This document shows, piece by piece, positions 1 through 10,014 of a stretch of 64,000 nt of DNA. Under the pieces are notes generated by a model, which searched no databases, was not told the DNA's origin, and saw only the letters and a list, made by a program, of their open reading frames with translations. The stretch spans positions 659,897 through 723,896 of the forward strand of contig NZ_SSYA01000002.1 in assembly GCF_004917065.1 (NCBI RefSeq). The letters are read 5' to 3'. This DNA is from Geomonas ferrireducens. Its GTDB lineage: Bacteria; Desulfobacterota; Desulfuromonadia; Geobacterales; Geobacteraceae. How positions within the stretch are numbered: position 1 is the first letter of the stretch; every line of letters begins with the position of its first letter. A program made the position numbers and the translations under genes.

Positions 1-659
1 ACGCCCGCGGTACTCGCAACGGCGGAAGAGATGAATAGAAGCGGCAACAGGCGCCTTCGATCCTGCCACAAAGGGTTGGCGCTGTTGCCTAGGAGGACCC
101 CGGTGTACCCAGCAACCATGAGCCCGCCAAGCGCGGTCGCCAAGTTAGCCGGCTTGGCAGAGGGACGGTCTCCCTGCAGGAGGGCCAGGGTCGCCGCCAT
201 GCCGGTCCCGGCAAGGGACCACGAACCTACGCTCATGGGCGAAGACGGCCGAAAAACGCGCAGCATGTTCAGAAAACGGCTCATCCTGCCGAGGTCATAG
301 GTCAAAAGGGCGGGACCAACGGTGGTTCCGAGAAAGGCGAGGACCCGGCACCAGGAGGCCAAGCGGCGTAGCGGCCTCTTTCCATGCAGCGCCGCTGCTA
401 GAACGGCACCACCGCCCGCCACGCCCCCCATATAGAAATACGCCGGTACGGACCAGATCCAGACCGGCTCCTTGAGAAGCGCCAGCCCGTAATAGTCACC
501 CGCCTGGGCCGGCAACGACGGCACATCGTGCCAGAGCGGCACGATACCGCCGGCATCCGGTTCCGCCTGCCTCAAGCGCTGCCCGGCCGCCTCGCCGGTC
601 AGTACCGCGAATTCCTCCTCCATTTCCCTTCCCGTCGTTTCCTTTCGCGCATGGATCAT
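1..659 (-). CDS. NrfD-like membrane subunit of formate dehydrogenase (3' end outside window)
   Basis: Translating the minus strand from the ATG at 657-659 gives an open frame to the window edge, about 219 residues. It contains PVWIWSVPAYFYMGGVAGG followed by hydrophobic segments and GPALLTYDLGRMSRFLNMLR, which I recognise as the NrfD/PsrC quinol-oxidoreductase anchor family. The role would be to pass electrons from the Fe-S subunit to the quinone pool in the inner membrane. The ATG overlaps the stop of the preceding Fe-S subunit gene (ATGA), so the two are translationally coupled, and GGAGGAG precedes it. Members of this family carry no heme, unlike the cytochrome b subunit of E. coli formate dehydrogenase-N. 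The C-terminal part is not in the window. Confidence 0.85.
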   Translation of the reverse strand, partial: MIHARKETTGREMEEEFAVLTGEAAGQRLRQAEPDAGGIVPLWHDVPSLPAQAGDYYGLALLKEPVWIWSVPAYFYMGGVAGGGAVLAAALHGKRPLRRLASWCRVLAFLGTTVGPALLTYDLGRMSRFLNMLRVFRPSSPMSVGSWSLAGTGMAATLALLQGDRPSAKPANLATALGGLMVAGYTGVLLGNSANPLWQDRRRLLPLLFISSAVASTAG

Positions 660-1453
660 CTCTTTTCTCCTCCCGCCCGCGATGCGGCTACCGCCGCCGC
701 GACCATCCCGGCGAGCCCAAGAGCCATCATCCCCCATGAGCCCCCTACCCCTTTGGTCGGGACCGAGGGCGCCGGAGGAAGGTTGTAAGCCTCGGGGCGG
801 TCCAGCAGCAGAAAGAAGGCATGCAGCCCCTCAGTTCCCGGCTGATCTTCATCATTCATCCCGTAGAGGTAGGCCTCGGTTACTCCCCGCCGGTGCAGCT
901 CCTCCAGCCGTTTTTTCGCCTTTTCCTTCAACTCCTCCAAGGGACCGAAGGTGATGGAATCGGTCGGACAGGTCTTGGCGCAGGCGGGCTCCATCCCATC
1001 CTTTTGACGGTCGTAGCAGAGCGTGCATTTCCAGGCTCGGCCGTCGTCCTCGCGCCGGTTGATGACGCCGAACGGGCAGCAGACCACGCAGTATCCGCAT
1101 CCGTTGCAGACGTCGGGCTGGACGTAGACGCTGCCGAACTCGGTGCGCACGATGGCGCCGGTCGGGCAGGCTTCGAGACACCCTGCGCGTTCGCAGTGCT
1201 TGCAGACATCGGACATGAGAAGCCAGGAAAATGGTCGCGCCGTGCTCTGCCTGGAAAGGGAAACGCCACGTTCCACAAAGGCGACGTGGCGCCAGGTGGT
1301 CGCTTCGAGATGAATGGTGTTGTCGTAGGAACGGCCGCTGAAAAAATCACCGTCGGCAGGAAGCTGGTTCCACTGCTTGCAGGCAACCTCACATGCCTTG
1401 CAGCCGATGCAGACGCTCGTATCGGTGAAGAATCCCGTAATTGTCGTGGTCAT
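656..1453 (-). CDS. Formate dehydrogenase beta subunit, 4x[4Fe-4S] ferredoxin-like
   Basis: A 265-residue electron-transfer subunit. Cysteine clusters follow each other: CIGCKACEVAC near residue 16, CKHCERAGCLEACP near 84, CNGCGYCVVCCP near 115 and CTLCYDR...CAKTCP near 142. This is the four-cluster arrangement of the FdnH/HybA/DmsB family. A single hydrophobic segment close to the C-terminus (GMMALGLAGMVAAAVAA) would anchor it in the membrane, as in FdnH. The start overlaps the stop of the catalytic subunit (ATGA) and its own stop overlaps the NrfD-like gene, giving a tight three-gene operon. It carries electrons from the alpha-subunit cluster to the membrane anchor. Confidence 0.92.
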   Translation of the reverse strand: MTTTITGFFTDTSVCIGCKACEVACKQWNQLPADGDFFSGRSYDNTIHLEATTWRHVAFVERGVSLSRQSTARPFSWLLMSDVCKHCERAGCLEACPTGAIVRTEFGSVYVQPDVCNGCGYCVVCCPFGVINRREDDGRAWKCTLCYDRQKDGMEPACAKTCPTDSITFGPLEELKEKAKKRLEELHRRGVTEAYLYGMNDEDQPGTEGLHAFFLLLDRPEAYNLPPAPSVPTKGVGGSWGMMALGLAGMVAAAVAASRAGGEKR

Positions 1454-4400
1454 GCTTCCTCCGTGAGTTCCGTCTTGCCCGCATGCAGGCCGTGCTTGCC
1501 GGCAGGTTTCTCCCGCACTTCCGGCTGGTCGCGCTCAGGCCCTTCAACCTCGCGGTCGACCAAAGGCCCGGATGCTGCCGCTCGCCTTTTGCGCGACCTT
1601 CTCCCAGCCACGATCTGTACGGAAAAAGCCTTGGATTCCTCGATGCTCACGTTCGGGTCCGCGACGAAGGCCGTCAACTCGTTCGCCGCGTCACCCGTGG
1701 AACGGCCGATCCAGCTCCAGTGATACGGGATGCCGACGGTATGGAGCGTCCTCCCCTGCTGGACGAAAGAATGCATCCGCTCGGTAACGAGCACCCGCGC
1801 CTCGATCTCACCCCGCACGGTGCTGACCGTAGCCCATCCGCCGTTTTTCAGCCCGCGCAGCGCTGCCAGTTCCGGTGAAACCTCGACGAACATCTCCGGC
1901 TGAAGCTCGCAAAGCCATGGTACCCAACGGGTCATGCCCCCGGCGGTATGGTGCTCGGTCAGTCGATACGTGGTGGCGATGAAGGGGTAGTCGGGGTCGC
2001 CCCAGGCCTTGTGATAGGGATTTTCCTTCCGGATCCACTCCATGCGCGCCGGGTTGCACTGCTGCCCGTAGAGCGGGTTCTTGAGCACCGACTCCTCGGG
2101 CTCGTAATGCGTCGGCAGGGGTCCGTCCAGAAGACCGTTCGGGTCGTAGAGCCAGGCCTTTCCCTCGGCCTGCATGATGAAGGGGTCGATGCCGGAGAGG
2201 GTGTCTATCCCCTTCGCGTCCGGTCCGGGGCGGTAATCGGGGGAGCGGCCTACGATGAAATCCGGGTTATCGACGCCGGTCCACTTCTTCTCTCCCGCGT
2301 CCCACCAGACGTACTTCTTGCGCTCCGACCAAGGCCGTCCCTGCGGGTCCGCCGAGGCACGGTTGTAGAGAAGGCGACGGTTCGCGGGCCAGGCCCAGCC
2401 CCATTCCGGCGCCACCCAGCTCTGCTCGCTAGCAGGTTTGCGCTGCGCCGCCTGGTTCGTCCCGTCCTTGTAGCACCCGCAGTAGATCCAGCAGCCACAG
2501 ACGGTGCTGCCGTCGTTCTTGAGTTCTTTGTAGCCGGAGAGACTCTTCTTGTCGCCGAGCGTGTAACCGCCGATTTCGGCAAGCACCTCTTCGGCGTCCG
2601 GCTCCTCTATCGCACCGATGCTGCGGTAATCCCAGGTGAGGTCCCGGATCGCACGGTCTTTCGGCGCGCTGGACGCGCGATACAGCTCTTTGAGGCGCCT
2701 CCCCAGATGCCAGGCGAAATGAAGCTCGGAGCGGCAGTCGCCCGGAGGCTCCACCGCTTTGTGGTGCCACTGCAACAGACGCTGGGTATTCGTGAAGCTG
2801 CCGTCCTTTTCGGTGTGGGCTGCGCAGGGGAAAAAGAAGACTTCGGTCCCGATATCCTCGGTGCGTACCTGGCCTGATACGACCTCCGGCGCGTTGTGCC
2901 AGAACTCGGCCGTCTCCGTCGGTGCGAAGTCACGCACCACGAGCCACTTGAGGTTGCGAAGCCCCTTGCGCTGCAGTGCGCAGTTCATCGAGCCTACGGC
3001 CGGGTTTTCCCCCATGACGAAATACCCCTGGATGAGCGCGTCTGCCATCGCGGCTACCGTCACCATGTGCGAGTGGTCACCGGTTATGTGCGGCAGATAG
3101 TCGTAGCACCAGTCGTTCTGCAGGGTAGCGGCAGGCCCGTACCATGCCTTGAGAAGGGAAACCATGTATTTCGGGAACTCGCTCCACCAGCCGGAGGCGG
3201 ACTCGTTGTACTCGATGTACTTCTGGAGGTCGGTGTCGTAGGAAGCCTTCGGCATGGGAAGGTACCCAGGGAGCATGTTGTAGAGGGTCGGGATATCCGT
3301 TGAGCCCTGGATCGACGCGTGTCCTCGCAAGGCCATTATGCCGCCGCCTGGCCTGCCGATATTGCCCAAAAGAAGCTGTACGATGGCCGCAGTACGGATG
3401 TACTGCACCCCTACCGAGTGCTGCGTCCACCCGACCGCGTAGCAGAACGCACCGGTGCGCTCAGGGCCGGAATTCTCGCAGAGGGCGCGAGCCACCTTCT
3501 CGAAGAGCTCACGCGGCACGCCGCACGCCTCCTCGACCATCTCCGGCGTGTAACGCGAGTAATGCCTCTTTATGATCTGGAAAACGCAGAGCGGGTCGGT
3601 AAGCGTGTAGTCGTGTTGTTCGGCGCTCACGATGGCGCCGCGTTCCGCCCTCGGCTCGCCGGAAAACATCTCACGGTGCCCCGCAGCCGGGGTTACATCC
3701 AAACCACGGTATTGCCAGGAGGAGGGGTCGTACTGCCCTTTTTCGTGGTCCCAGCCGCTGAACAGGCCGTCCAGGTCTTCCGTGTCTTTGTAGTCCTCGG
3801 AGACGAGAGCTGCCGCGTTCGTGTAGTTGACCACGTACTCCTTGAACCAGAGGTCGTTGCTGATGATGTAGTTGACGAGGGCGCCGAGAAAGGCGATGTC
3901 GCTGCCGGGCCGAATCGGTACGTGGATGTCGGCAACGGCGCTGGTGCGGGTGAACCGGGGATCGACGTGGATGATGGTGGCCCCGCGACGTTTGGCCTCC
4001 ATGACCCAGCGGAACCCGACAGGGTGGCACTCGGCCATGTTGGAGCCCTGGATTACGATGCAGTCAGAGTTCTGCAGGTCCTGCTGGAAGGTCGTGGCCC
4101 CTCCCCTGCCGAACGATATCCCCAGACCGGGGACGGTGGAGGAATGTCATATACGGGCCTGGTTCTCGACTTGAACGATCCCGAGCGCGGTGAAGAGCTT
4201 CTTTAACAGGTAGTTCTCTTCATTGTCGAGGGTCGCGCCGCCAAGGTGCGCAATACCGAGCGTGCGCCTGAGCGGATGACCCTTTTCGTGCTGCTCTTCC
4301 CATGTCTCGTCCCGCGCCTTTTTCACCCGTTCGGCGACCATGTCCATGGCCTTATCAAGAGGGATCTTTTCCCATTTCCGACCGTAAGGTCGGCGGTAAA

Positions 4401-4716
4401 GGACGCTCATAGTGCGGTGCGTCCCGGTGACCAACTGCATGGTCGCAGAACCTTTCGGACATAGGCATCCCTGGGAAATGGGCGAGTCGTAGTCTCCCTC
4501 TATGTCCATGATCCTGCCGTCTTTGACATAAACCTTTTGGCCGCACCCGACACCGCAGAAGGGGCAGACGGAACCCACGACCTTGTCAGCGTCTGCGATG
4601 CGGGCTCTGAGGTTTCGAGTCCTCTCCGACATGGCGCTTTCCCCCAAACCAGTCGGATCTCCTTCAGCGAGTTGTCTCAGTGCCGGCCATTTCAGCGCCC
4701 ATCCGTTTTTTGCCAT
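1450..4716 (-). CDS. fdhA: Selenocysteine-containing formate dehydrogenase alpha (catalytic) subunit
   Basis: A 1088-residue molybdopterin (Mo/W-bisMGD) enzyme oxidising formate to CO2. The frame is read through one in-frame TGA at 4147-4149, which encodes Sec190 in the context ARI-U-HSSTVPGLG, exactly where formate dehydrogenases have the active-site Sec or Cys followed by His. The N-terminal [4Fe-4S] cysteines are C51, C54, C58 and C86 (CPFCGVGCG...CLCPKG). The downstream half has the MGD-binding SNMAECHPVGFRWVMEAKRR region and the C-terminal molydopterin-dinucleotide domain. I see no twin-arginine signal. From memory, the related family starting with a WPALRQL-like segment also lacks one, so a cytoplasmic-facing enzyme is inferred. 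AAGGAG lies 7 bases before the chosen ATG. An automatic call would split this gene in two. Confidence 0.93.
4115..4149 (-). promoter_or_regulatory. Bacterial SECIS element directing UGA (Sec) decoding
   Basis: Read on the minus strand, the UGA is followed by 18 nucleotides and then GGUCU in an apical loop, closed by a stem GUCCCC/GGGGAU (stem arms 4129-4134 and 4118-4123). As I recall it, the 18-nt distance and the GGUCU loop match the E. coli fdhF SECIS, the binding site of SelB. The element lies in the coding region, as usual for bacteria. Confidence 0.88.
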
Positions 4717-4791
4717 CGCCAGGCTCCTTGGCTACCGTCGTAAAAAACATTAGACGGATTTAACATCTATGCCGGCGATGTCAATGAACAT

Positions 4792-4830
4792 AAAAAAACA
4801 CCTGAAGGCAATGAAGCCGACAGGTGTTTT
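4792..4830 (-). terminator. Rho-independent terminator of the cytochrome gene
   Basis: On the minus strand AAAACACCTG and CAGGTGTTTT form a 10-bp stem around a 14-base loop, followed by an uninterrupted T run. It lies 26 bp after the cytochrome stop and separates it from the formate dehydrogenase operon. Confidence 0.85.
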
Positions 4831-4855
4831 GATTACGTCTTTTGAGTAGAGCTAA

Positions 4856-5176
4856 CTACTTGAAAGTGGCAAGGATGTACTTGGCGATGGCGTTGGCCTC
4901 GGCATCAGGCACCGCCTTGGCGTCGAACTTGGTCATGCCCGGACCGGGGTTGCGCATCTTCGCAACGATGTCCTTCTCGGATTTGACCCCGTTTTCGGCA
5001 AGGGACTTCTTGCTGAGCGTCTTTTTCGGGTTGATGATGTTGCCACCTTTGGGGTGACAGGCGGCACAGTGCTGATCGAATTTGGCCTTCGCGTCCACCT
5101 TCGCTGCAGCAAATGCGGGAGCGGCCATCACGGACAGAGACAACGCGGCGACAATAGCAACGACAACTTTCTTCAT
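4856..5176 (-). CDS. Small periplasmic monoheme cytochrome c
   Basis: A 106-residue class I c-type cytochrome. A Sec signal peptide (MKKVVVAIVAALSLSVMAAP...AFA) is followed by the single heme motif CAACH. A later methionine (in PGPGMTKF) is the probable sixth ligand, as in small cytochromes c6/c553. The chosen ATG at 5176 has AAGGAGG in front and starts the signal peptide; a longer frame to 5212 adds a non-signal extension. The gene is monocistronic with its own terminator. It would shuttle electrons in the periplasm, plausibly for the respiratory enzymes nearby, though the partner cannot be read from sequence. Confidence 0.88.
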   Translation of the reverse strand: MKKVVVAIVAALSLSVMAAPAFAAAKVDAKAKFDQHCAACHPKGGNIINPKKTLSKKSLAENGVKSEKDIVAKMRNPGPGMTKFDAKAVPDAEANAIAKYILATFK

Positions 5177-5269
5177 ATGATTCCTCCTTGGATGTTTTCC
5201 TGCGCCCCACACAGTTCACAGCGGTCAAGGCTGTGACTGTAGGGCGGCAAAAGCGGAATCAATGCTAGT

Positions 5270-6571
5270 CTAGATTTTCCTGTTGTCAATCACCCTGGAG
5301 GCTTTGCCTTCAGCCCTCGGGATGCTGTTCGGCTCGACCAGTTTCACCACGGCGCCGACGCCGAGTACCGAGTCGATCTTCTTCTCGACCTTGTCGAGGA
5401 ACGCCTTCTGCATCTTCATCTCATCGAAGAAGATGTTCTCGGTCACCTCGATGCGGATCTCCAGGGTGTCGAGCGCCCCCTTCCTGTCGACGACCAGCTG
5501 GTAGTGCGGCTGGCACCCTTCGATGGCGAACAGTACGTCCTCGATCTGCGAGGGATACACGTTCACCCCCTTGATGATGAGCATGTCGTCGGAGCGCCCC
5601 ATGGTCTTTTTCATGCGCACGAAGGTCCTGCCGCAGTCGCACTTCTCGTAGTCGAGCGAGGTGATGTCGCGGGTCCGGTAGCGGACCATCGGGAACGCCT
5701 CCTTGGTGAGCGAGGTGAGCACGAGTTCGCCGACACTCCCCGGGGGGAGCACCGCGCCGGTATCGGGATCGATGATCTCGGCGATGAAGTGGTCCTCCGA
5801 GATGTGCATGCCGCGCTTGCAGAGGCACTCGCCGGCGACACCTGGGCCGATGACCTCGGAGAGTCCGTAGTTGTCGGTCGCGGTGATGCCGAGACGCTCC
5901 TCGATCTCGCGGCGCATGGACTCGGACCAGGGCTCACCGCCGAAGAGGCCGACCTTGAGGGTGAGGCTTTTCGGGTCAACCCCCATCTTCTCCATGCGCT
6001 CGGCGATGGTCACCGCGTAGCTCGGCGTGGAGACGAGCGCGGTGGTGCGGTAGTCCTGCATGATCATGATCTGCTTCTCGGTGTTGCCGGCACCCATCGG
6101 GATGACCGAGGCGCCGATCATCTCGGAGCCGTAGTGCAGGCCGAAGGCACCGGTGAAGAGCCCGTAGCCGAAGGCGATCTGGACCACATCGTCGCTGTTG
6201 ACGCCGGCCGCGGTCATGAAACGCGAGACCAGACCGGACCACACCTTGAGGTCGTGTTTCGTGTACCCCACGACGGTCGGCTTGCCGGTCGTGCCGCTCG
6301 AGGAATGGATGCGCACGACCTCGCGCAAAGGCACCGCGAACATGCCGTACGGGTAGTTCAGGCGCAGGTCCTCTTTGGTGGTGAAAGGGAGTTTCGAAAG
6401 GTCGGCGAGGGAGCGTACATCCTCGGGGACGATCCCCATCTCTTTGAACCTGTTGCGGTAGCAGGTGACGTTCTTGTAGACGCGGTTCAGAGTAGCCTGG
6501 AGTCTTTCCAGTTGAAGCTGCTCGATTTCTTCCCGCGGCATGCACTCGTAATCGGGATCCCAAATCTGCAT
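5270..6571 (-). CDS. Phenylacetate-CoA ligase family protein (arylacetate-CoA ligase 2)
   Basis: A 433-residue AMP-forming acid-CoA ligase of the PaaK type. Diagnostic stretches are the P-loop-like [16 protein letters not shown], the adenylate motif [12 protein letters not shown], and the C-terminal hinge region [21 protein letters not shown]. It activates phenylacetate or a similar arylacetate to its CoA thioester. I start it at the ATG at 6571 (MQIWDPDYE), preceded by GAGAGG and 25 bp from the livF stop; the frame is open further upstream but overlaps livF. A close paralogue lies at 12960-14264 in the same gene row, with the branched-chain amino acid transporter between them. The exact substrate is not known. 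Confidence 0.9.
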   Translation of the reverse strand: MQIWDPDYECMPREEIEQLQLERLQATLNRVYKNVTCYRNRFKEMGIVPEDVRSLADLSKLPFTTKEDLRLNYPYGMFAVPLREVVRIHSSSGTTGKPTVVGYTKHDLKVWSGLVSRFMTAAGVNSDDVVQIAFGYGLFTGAFGLHYGSEMIGASVIPMGAGNTEKQIMIMQDYRTTALVSTPSYAVTIAERMEKMGVDPKSLTLKVGLFGGEPWSESMRREIEERLGITATDNYGLSEVIGPGVAGECLCKRGMHISEDHFIAEIIDPDTGAVLPPGSVGELVLTSLTKEAFPMVRYRTRDITSLDYEKCDCGRTFVRMKKTMGRSDDMLIIKGVNVYPSQIEDVLFAIEGCQPHYQLVVDRKGALDTLEIRIEVTENIFFDEMKMQKAFLDKVEKKIDSVLGVGAVVKLVEPNSIPRAEGKASRVIDNRKI

Positions 6572-6596
6572 GTAAAACCTCTCTTCAATTACAGTA

Positions 6597-7340
6597 TCAA
6601 CGCTCCCAAATTTCCTTCTTATCACGGCCAAGGTAGGCGCGTTGGACATCCTTGTTTTCTAGTAACTCGGATGCCTTTCCTTCAAGAATAACTTTACCTG
6701 TCTCCAGGACGTAACCGCGGTCGGCGACCTTCAGGGCGGCACGCGCGTTCTGCTCGACGAGCAGGATGGTGGTTCCCTCCTCGGCTCTCAGACGTTCGAT
6801 GACCTTGAAGATGTCCTGCACGACCAGGGGTGCGAGCCCCATGGACGGCTCGTCCAGCAGAAGAAGCCTCGGGCGCGCCATCAGTGCCCGGCCTATGGCG
6901 AGCATTTGCTGTTCGCCGCCGGAAAGGGTCCCGGCCGCCTGGCGCCTGCGTTCCTTGAGCCTCGGGAACATCAGGAACATCTTCTCCAGGTCCGCGGCGA
7001 TCTCCCCCTTCTCTCTCCTCGTACGAAAACGAAGATAAGCGCCGAGCTCGAGGTTCTCCTCGACGGTGAGCGGGTTGAAAACCTGGCGCCCCTCAGGCAC
7101 CTGTGAAAGCCCGAGCGAAACGATGCGGTCCGCGGTATGCCCCACGACATCCCTTCCCTCCAGCATGATCTCGCCGCTCGCGGTCGGGATGATGCCGGAA
7201 AGGGTGTTGAGGAGCGTCGTCTTCCCAGCGCCGTTGGCGCCGATGAGCGTTACGATCTCGCCCGGCTTCAGGTGCAGCGACACGTTCTTCAGGGCGTGCA
7301 CCTTGCCGTAGTAGGCGTTTATGTTCTTGATCTTTAGCAT
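6597..7340 (-). CDS. livF: Branched-chain amino acid ABC transporter ATP-binding protein LivF
   Basis: A 247-residue ABC ATPase with Walker [10 protein letters not shown] (about residue 34), the signature TLSGGEQQ (about 137) and Walker [14 protein letters not shown]. The length, the short C-terminus ending in [11 protein letters not shown], and its place after livG are typical of LivF rather than LivG. It powers uptake of hydrophobic or aromatic amino acids through LivHM. The gap to livG is 12 bp, so co-transcription is certain in practice. Confidence 0.93.
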   Translation of the reverse strand: MLKIKNINAYYGKVHALKNVSLHLKPGEIVTLIGANGAGKTTLLNTLSGIIPTASGEIMLEGRDVVGHTADRIVSLGLSQVPEGRQVFNPLTVEENLELGAYLRFRTRREKGEIAADLEKMFLMFPRLKERRRQAAGTLSGGEQQMLAIGRALMARPRLLLLDEPSMGLAPLVVQDIFKVIERLRAEEGTTILLVEQNARAALKVADRGYVLETGKVILEGKASELLENKDVQRAYLGRDKKEIWER

Positions 7341-7352
7341 CTCTGTCCTCGC

Positions 7353-8105
7353 CTACTCTTCCCCGAGGTAAGCCGTGATGACTGCAGGGTTATCCTGAAT
7401 CTCGCGCGGCGTCCCTTGCGCCAGCATGGTCCCCAAGTTCAGCACAACGAGATGGTCGCAGATGTCCATGACGAGATCCATGTCGTGCTCGACCAGGGCC
7501 ACGGTGACGCCCAGGTCGCGGATACGCTTGATCAAATCGCCCAGGTCCGCGGTCTCGCCGCTGTTGAGTCCGGCAGCAGGCTCGTCCATGAGCAAGAGCT
7601 TCGGCTCAAGCGCCATGGCGCGTGCGATCTCCAGCAAACGACCCTTGCCGAACGAGAGCGTTCCCGCCTGCACATCGGCCAGTTCCGGGATGCCGACGAA
7701 CTCGAGCAACTCAAGAGCCCGCTCGCGGATGCGGCGTTCTTCCTTCATCTGCCAGGGCATCCTGAAGGAACAGGCGAAGAGCCCGGAGCCGCTTTGCGTA
7801 TGCAGCCCGACCATCACGTTCTCGAGGACGGTCATCTTCCCGAAGAGTTCGATGTTCTGGAAAGTCCGCACGAGACCAAGGCGCGCACGTCCTTCCGGCG
7901 GGAGTTTGGAGATGTCCTTCCCATCGAAAACCACCGCACCGCACGAAGGGGGATAAATCCCGGTGGCAACGTTGAAAAGAGTTGTCTTGCCGGCGCCGTT
8001 GGGACCGATGATGCCGGTGATGGCCCCCTTTCCTACCTCGAAACTGATACCGTCGAGAGCGGTGAGCCCGCCGAACCTCTTGCCTATGCCGCTAAGGCTA
8101 AGCAT
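7353..8105 (-). CDS. livG: Branched-chain amino acid ABC transporter ATP-binding protein LivG
   Basis: A 250-residue ABC ATPase: Walker A GPNGAGKTT, a Q-loop in LVRTFQNIELF, signature TLSFGKGR (a non-canonical LSFGK in place of LSGGQ, common in LivG), Walker B LLLMDEPAAGLN, and the switch His in LVEHDMD. The C-terminal ITAYLGEE tail is typical of LivG. Its first 8 bp overlap the end of livM, indicating coupled translation. It forms the heterodimeric motor with LivF. Confidence 0.92.
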   Translation of the reverse strand: MLSLSGIGKRFGGLTALDGISFEVGKGAITGIIGPNGAGKTTLFNVATGIYPPSCGAVVFDGKDISKLPPEGRARLGLVRTFQNIELFGKMTVLENVMVGLHTQSGSGLFACSFRMPWQMKEERRIRERALELLEFVGIPELADVQAGTLSFGKGRLLEIARAMALEPKLLLMDEPAAGLNSGETADLGDLIKRIRDLGVTVALVEHDMDLVMDICDHLVVLNLGTMLAQGTPREIQDNPAVITAYLGEE

Positions 8106-9063
8106 TACCCACCTCCGAGCCTTTCTTCGTCGGCATGATGAGCCTGAAAAGCGCAGGGATTCCTTCGACCAGCCCGCCCGGCATGTAGATGGTCATGGTC
8201 ACGAGCAGCAGACCGTACACGATGATGTCGTAGTCCTGGAAGGTGCGCAGCATCTCCGGGAGCAGGGTGAGCAGAAGCGCCCCGAGGATGGAGCCGTAGA
8301 CGCTTCCCAGGCCGCCGATGACCACCATGGTGAGGATCTCGACGGAAAAGCTGAACCCAAAGGACGTCGGCGAGATGAAGGTCATGACATGGCAGTAAAG
8401 GCTCCCCATGATGGCGGACATGACCGCGGAGAGCGTGAAGACCTGTACCTTCATGAGCCTTGCGTTCACCCCCATGACGCGCGCCGCCACCTCGGAGTCG
8501 TGAATCGCCCTGAGCGCCCTGCCGAAGCGCGAATTGACGAGGTTCAGGGATAGAAGGATCATGCCGAGCGCGAAGCACCATACGAGGTAGTAGTTCTTGA
8601 GGTCCGAGTCGAAGGTGAGCGTGCCGATGGCGAGGTTCGGGATGCCGGAAAGCCCGGAGGGGCCGCCGGTTAGGTCGACGGTCTCGTTGAAGGCGATGTT
8701 TGCGATGACGCCGACGCCGAGCGTGGCCATGGCGAGGTAGTGCCCTTTCAGACGCAGTACCGGGAAACCGAGGGCGAAGGCGAAAAGAGCGACGCACAGG
8801 GCGACCACGACCATCGCCACCCATGGATTGAAGCCGAACTGTGTGGTGAGCACCCCCGAGCCGTAGGCCCCAAGACCGAAGAAGGCTGCCTGCCCGAGCG
8901 AGATCTGCCCGGCGTAACCGAGCAGGAGGTTTAGCCCGAGCGCCAGCACACCGTTGATCCCGACGAAGATGAGGACGTTGGTGAGGTATCCGCCCGACAA
9001 CGGCAGCGGTAGAAGCAGCACCACAAGGGCGAAAGCGAGGAATTTAATTCTGTCGGATCTCAA
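8098..9063 (-). CDS. livM: Branched-chain amino acid ABC transporter permease LivM
   Basis: A 321-residue polytopic membrane protein. The LivM hallmark GLNLLLGYAGQISLGQAAFFGLGAY (here around residues 41-65) is followed by repeated hydrophobic helices and the cytoplasmic coupling segment with FGRALRAIHDSEVAARVMGVN. The start appears to be TTG at 9063 with a weak AAGG ribosome site; no better ATG occurs before the first helix. It pairs with LivH to make the channel. Confidence 0.9.
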   Translation of the reverse strand: MRSDRIKFLAFALVVLLLPLPLSGGYLTNVLIFVGINGVLALGLNLLLGYAGQISLGQAAFFGLGAYGSGVLTTQFGFNPWVAMVVVALCVALFAFALGFPVLRLKGHYLAMATLGVGVIANIAFNETVDLTGGPSGLSGIPNLAIGTLTFDSDLKNYYLVWCFALGMILLSLNLVNSRFGRALRAIHDSEVAARVMGVNARLMKVQVFTLSAVMSAIMGSLYCHVMTFISPTSFGFSFSVEILTMVVIGGLGSVYGSILGALLLTLLPEMLRTFQDYDIIVYGLLLVTMTIYMPGGLVEGIPALFRLIMPTKKGSEVGNA

Positions 9064-9120
9064 AGTAAAACCTTGTCATTCAGCGTCGTTGTAAAGCGGG
9101 AATCGCTCCCGAAGAGAGCG

Positions 9121-10005
9121 TTACACCCGCTCGGTTTCGCCCTTCTTGAAAAGCCCCTGCGGACGGATGAAGAGGATCAGGAGCAGGATAAAAAACGCGA
9201 TGGCGTCTTTGTAGCCCGAAGAAATGAGCCCTGCACCGAGGGACTCCAGGGTGCCGAGGATGAGCCCACCCAAAACCGTCCCGAGACCGCTCCCCATACC
9301 TCCCATGATCGCGGCGCAAAACCCCTTGAGGCCGAGCATCACCCCCACGTCGTAAGCGGTCATGGTGAGGGGCGCGATGATTACGCCCGCCAGAGAGCCG
9401 ACCGCAGCGCTGATCACGAAGGAAAAGAGCACCATGCGCCCGACACTGATGCCGACGAGGTTCGCGGCGCGGCGGTTGAAGGAACAGGCGCGCATCGCCT
9501 TGCCGCTGATGGTGTGGTTGAAGAAAAGGCGGCAGCCCACAATGACCATCACGGTGACGCCGAAGATCCAAAGATGCTGCGGCAAAAGCGTCGCTCCGGC
9601 GACAGTGATGGGGTCGGTCCCGGAAAAGGCCGGTAGCGCCTGGGTGTCTTTTCCCCAAAGGAGCATGACCACACCGCGGATGAGGATGCTCATGCCGATG
9701 GTTATGATGATGAGAGCAAGCGGCGTCGCGTTCTTGAGCGGCCGGATCGCCAGCCGCTCGAAGAGAATGCCTATTACGGTGGTCACCGCGACGGCGGCCA
9801 CGATGGCCGCCGCAAGCGGCAATTGCAGCACGTTCAGCGAAAAGATGGTCAGCACCCCGCCCAGCATGACGAACTCACCCTGGGCGAAGTTGATGATCCC
9901 TGTCGAGTTGAAGATGATGGCGAAGCTGAGTCCGATCAGGGCATAGATGGAACCGGTGGCGAGCCCCGATATGACGAACTGCGTTACCTGGTTTAGAAGC
10001 TCCAT
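9121..10005 (-). CDS. livH: Branched-chain amino acid ABC transporter permease LivH
   Basis: A 294-residue permease with the LivH signature GSIYALIGLSFAIIFNSTGIINFAQGEF (about residues 17-44) and a coupling loop AMRACSFNRRAANLVGI. Eight or so hydrophobic helices are visible. It lies 9 bp after the adjacent binding-protein gene and 57 bp before livM, within the transporter operon. Confidence 0.92.
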   Translation of the reverse strand: MELLNQVTQFVISGLATGSIYALIGLSFAIIFNSTGIINFAQGEFVMLGGVLTIFSLNVLQLPLAAAIVAAVAVTTVIGILFERLAIRPLKNATPLALIIITIGMSILIRGVVMLLWGKDTQALPAFSGTDPITVAGATLLPQHLWIFGVTVMVIVGCRLFFNHTISGKAMRACSFNRRAANLVGISVGRMVLFSFVISAAVGSLAGVIIAPLTMTAYDVGVMLGLKGFCAAIMGGMGSGLGTVLGGLILGTLESLGAGLISSGYKDAIAFFILLLILFIRPQGLFKKGETERV

Positions 10006-10014
10006 GGATCCTCT

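Noticed and set aside
31-788. Plus-strand open frames near the left edge
   Set aside because: They are antisense to the NrfD-like and Fe-S subunit genes and show no protein-like pattern.
4117-4150. Apparent frameshift or nonsense mutation splitting fdhA
   Set aside because: Both halves are in the same frame, the single stop is UGA at the active-site position, and a SECIS hairpin follows; this is selenocysteine decoding.
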